Shown in pieces: positions 60,818 to 64,000 of a DNA stretch of 64,000 nucleotides. How positions within the stretch are numbered: position 1 is the stretch's first letter; each line of letters starts with the position of its first letter. The stretch lies in assembly GCF_000346465.2 (NCBI RefSeq), contig NC_034012.1:3311134-3375133 (forward strand), given 5' to 3'. This DNA comes from Prunus persica. Taxonomy: Eukaryota; Streptophyta; Magnoliopsida; Rosales; Rosaceae. Under the pieces are notes generated by a model. That model saw nothing but the letters and a program-made list of their open reading frames with translations. It made no database searches and was not told where the DNA came from. Both the position numbers and the translations under genes were made by a program.

Positions 60818-61889
60818 GAGCAACTCCAGCGAGGAGCCCAAGCCCGAGGTTGGGGGGAGTCCAAGCCAAAAAGTCAGCTCCAGTGGGCCATTTTTGCCCG
60901 GGCTGGAGGTAGGACCCACGAAGACGGGCTGGCCCGAAGGCAGATCTCGCCCGAGTTCGAGCCCGAGGGGGGAGATGATGTCAGCATGCGTTGATGTCAG
61001 CCCTGTGCACCACCAACAGCTAGAAGACAGGTGTCGTCGTCTGGGCACTCCGATCTACTACTCTCTTCCAATCCAACGGTTGGGCTTTTTTTTTTGTTAT
61101 AAAATTATGAAAAAAATTCGAATTTTTTAAAAAAAAATACCAAAAAATTCTTGAATTTGTTTTCTATAAATACCTACCAACAGTGGAATCAAATTACCTT
61201 ATTTCCATTTTCAACATTTACTTCATTTACTTAAGTTTACAATGTAAATAAGGAAGTACCCCCCATTTGGATTCAAGTAAAAATACTAGAAAATTAAATT
61301 CCCACCAAATCAAAATATGAAAATTCGGTTTTAGTGCAAAATATGATTTATGCTAAAAATAATGGCTTATTAAGTCAATGTATACTTCATAATAAAATCC
61401 CATAAAATCAAGTTTTGCTTATTTGATGTGTATGGAATAAAAGCCGCCAAAAATTATCTTGAGAAAATGATTATTCCGAAAAACCATTTTTCATACTTAG
61501 TCAATATTGCACCTCCGCTAAAAAATTTCTGGATTCGCCAGTGCCTACCAATACTCTTCACTTTCAACACTAAATCCTCATACATTTTCTTCTACTTCTA
61601 CTATTATTCACTTTTTACTCAACATTTTATTCACTTTTAAATTGTATTTTTATTTATCATCTTATCCGAAAATTTTATCTGATTGAGATATAAATTTTAT
61701 AATAAATATTGACACGTACGAATTCAAAAATCTTATCCGAAAATATTATCCAAATTAATTGTTTAGATAAACAAATTTGTGAAAAAAATAAAAAAAATGA
61801 ATAGTATTTTCCCTTTGCCATGACAATGGGTGGAAACACACATTGCTTTTTGCTAGGGCAGCTACTATTCACGTGAATAGTAGCTGCTC
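60818..61889. mobile_element. Possible PIF/Harbinger-type DNA transposon remnant
   Basis: The left end begins GAGCAACTCC after TAA; the right end, inverted, begins GAGCAGCTAC beside TAG. The ends and TAA-like flanks fit a PIF/Harbinger-type element with 3-bp target duplications, but terminal similarity is only about ten bases. The left 250 bases are GC-rich (CCCGAG, GGGCTGG repeats) and the rest strongly AT-rich. No transposase is recognised, so the class is tentative. Confidence 0.35.
61858..61887. repeat. Perfect 30-bp palindrome centred on CACGTG
   Basis: GCAGCTACTATTCAC followed immediately by its exact inverse GTGAATAGTAGCTGC. The centre forms a G-box core. It lies at the right edge of the presumed transposon and is probably part of its terminus. 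Confidence 0.9.
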
Positions 61890-62987
61890 TAGTCCCCCTT
61901 TACTATAATAAAAGGTAAACGGATGGAATTACTCTAAAGATGAAGCTCTATCTCTATGTGACAAAGCTGAGCAAAGTGGGGAAAAAAGGCATGAATTTGC
62001 AAAAGCCCTTGAACTTTTACGTACGATACAATTGTCAAGATCAATCTGTCAATTCCACTTGGCATGGCATGCATCGGTTTCAGTTCTAAGGAATTAGAGC
62101 TGGGAGAGGAAGGTTTGAACACCTCAAACTCGAAGTGAGAGCTTTTGGGTCAATTCCGACTTTTGCATGTGTTTGAGATTTGGAAATTGCAATGGTTTCG
62201 GTTGAATTGTTTGACCCGACCAATGATTTTGACTTTTTTTTTTCTAGTTAAATAACAATAAATTAATTATTTTAGATTAACAATATTTTATCAATAATTG
62301 AGCAAGTCATTTTCTTATAAACTTTTCAAAGGATAAGGTTTGCCATGCACAATTGACCTCTCTTGTCCATATTTTTGCTATCAAGAAACTCAATCAGAAA
62401 TAGTATAAAACTTCCCACCATTATATTACTATTTCTGATGGGTTGATGGCATCATGCTTTCACATCCTATTTCGGTATGAAACAGACCAGCAGTTCTGAG
62501 ACTAATTATGTATAGTTCCCACAGAAAATTCAACCAGAGACTAATTATGTATAACGTAGCCGATAAAACGGCTCTAACATTATTGAATAAATATTAATAT
62601 TCTTCTGACAAGACAATTATGATCGATATTTTTTTAATCTAAACAAGACAGTTGTATGTGGATAATATATAGCGATGGGCAGGTGAAGGTCCAAAGCCAT
62701 ACAGAGCTGGGTATTTCCAATCTTGGAAACAAATCAAACGGCTTCCTGCCAACTCGAAATGGTGTTATGACATTAACCCATTAATTAATCAAGGGCAAAG
62801 AAATTAGTCCGATATTGAGTAAAATAGCTCTCTACTAAGAACGCGTAAGAAGTTTGTACGTAAAGTTATTTCTTAGGGTTGCGTGTTTAATTTTTCCTAA
62901 TCTCATGATTTTTCGTATAAGAAAACAAAAAATGGTCTATAAAAATGGAAAGGAACAAGATTAAGGCACATGTTAAACAAAGTGGAT
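61890..62987. other. Spacer upstream of receptor kinase gene 4
   Basis: AT-rich, no gene supported. It holds a diverged piece (around 62310-62355) of the 216-bp unit duplicated at 46575-46999, and a local direct repeat (GAGACTAATTATGTATA at about 62498 and 62536). Confidence 0.5.
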
Positions 62988-64000
62988 ACTAATCAAAGGG
63001 GTCCATGTTGTCAAATTTCACGTACCAAACAGAGATTCGAAAACTTTTTCATGGTCCCCAACAAAATAACCCTCAAAAAAGAAATGAAAAACTTTTCATA
63101 GTCAAAGAAAGCAAAACACCTCCCTCGACAATAATGTAATCAAATCGGCCAACTAGCTAGTTCGATGTCAGAGACATAATAAAATTGTACACGCCCATCA
63201 ATAGTCCACTGGCTCATAAGGCTCAGAGGGACCCTTCATTAACTACAGAGATTGAGACTGAGATTGAGCCAAGAAAGAATAAGGATGATACAGATATCAG
63301 GGAATTGATATATTACATCAGGGATTGGGATGGCAAGATTTCATTTTGATGTTTCAAAAGCCACCATGGACCTTGTCATTTTGGTAGCCATGTTGGTTCT
63401 CTGCTTCTGCATATCCACAGTCAAAGTTGAAGCACAATCTCTGCGTCTTGCTTCTGCAGAAGGTAAATACTGTCTCTTCTTCTTCTTCTGAATGTTTTTT
63501 CAAGTTGGTATTGCTGATACTCAAAATCTATGCACTAAAGCCTCAATTTTTGTTTTGAAAAAAAGGAAGCCTGAGTTTTTTTTTTAGTTGTGTTGAACAG
63601 CAGAGAACAGAGTGCTCAATGCAGAAGTTGGTCTTTTTGATTGAGAATTGGTAGAACATTTTAGCCTTTCTAGTGTTACTGTGTTAGAGCACTCCCAGTT
63701 CAATTTTTGTCAGTATAAACAAAAATTAGAACCCATATAATTTTACATGTTGGTTAGATTAGATATAAACTTACAGAAAAGATTTAAAAAAAGAAAGAAC
63801 TTGTTTTCATCCTAAATTTATATTGATTCAAAAGCGTAAAGGTTACAACTTTATAATCGTAAATGAAATGAAAGAAGCTAAAGAGTTGGACCTGAATTTA
63901 TTTTCTTTCATCATTACAACTGGAAATGGATATGAAATTCAATGATTGAGAGAGATACAGAGCATAATCTGCATCTTCTAGAGAAGTTTACTAGGTTATA
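62988..64000 (+). repeat. Segmental duplication, copy B (pairs with 51063-51962)
   Basis: Promoter, first exon and start of the first intron of receptor kinase gene 4, matching copy A to the end of the window. Copy B keeps the intact exon donor and has about 30 bases near 63730-63760 that copy A lacks. Confidence 0.9.
63330..63462 (+). CDS. LRR-malectin receptor-like kinase 4, first exon only (runs off window)
   Basis: First exon of a fourth cluster member: ATG at 63330, 44 codons plus one base, ending GCAGAAG before donor GTAAAT in phase 1, the same phase as exon 1 of genes 1 to 3. It encodes a signal peptide ([16 protein letters not shown]) and the start of the mature N-terminus (RLASAE). 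No further exon is visible before 64000, which is expected because the equivalent intron in gene 3 extends beyond this point. Assignment to the family rests on near-identity to the 51353 exon and similarity to the 49561 exon. Confidence 0.75.

Overview
The window reads as nuclear DNA of a flowering plant. Genes are split by GT-AG introns, intergenic DNA is AT-rich and full of short non-autonomous transposons, and every recognisable protein belongs to a plant family. Gene content and the short introns suggest a small-genome woody eudicot, perhaps Rosaceae (Prunus-like). That genus-level guess is an inference from memory and is weak.

Left part (1-27000) holds unrelated single genes: a BZR1/BES1-type brassinosteroid transcription factor (+, 2580-5318); a FYVE+SYLF endosomal protein of the CFS1 type (-, 7165-10008) with a broken copy of its own 5' end 3.7 kb away (5955-6340); a small secreted cysteine-rich protein (+, 11120-11476); two tandem SCP1/FCP1-like HAD phosphatases (-, 13259-14107 and 15194-16210), the second with a C-terminal membrane tail, plus a relic of a third tail near 18950-19118; a NIP-type aquaporin (+, 20974-22837); and a SEIPIN2/3-like protein (-, 24547-26948).

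Right part (29299-64000) is a tandem cluster of LRR-malectin receptor kinases (LRR-VIII-2 family, the At1g07650/At1g53430/At3g14840 type). Three complete 24-exon genes (997, 1009 and 1017 aa by my splice models, every junction in frame) are followed by the first exon of a fourth that runs off the window. They are plasma-membrane receptors with signal peptide, about 11 LRRs each on its own roughly 72-nt exon, a malectin domain, one TM helix and an RD kinase. The third gene is the most unusual: its 2.6-kb first intron contains a second, younger-looking first exon whose splice donor has been deleted, a fold-back transposon and a duplicated block shared with gene 4. Its promoter abuts an LTR.

Mobile elements include a GGT-rich Mutator-like element (16753-17754), a MITE (20259-20434), a hAT-like element (27123-28376), a truncated LTR element (49182-49376), a SINE-like insertion (52563-52690), and a complete non-autonomous LTR retrotransposon with 5-bp target duplication and an internal 39-bp minisatellite (58504-60817). 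No tRNA, rRNA, CRISPR, organellar or bacterial sequence was recognised. All exon boundaries were placed by eye from GT/AG sites, frame continuity and comparison among paralogues.
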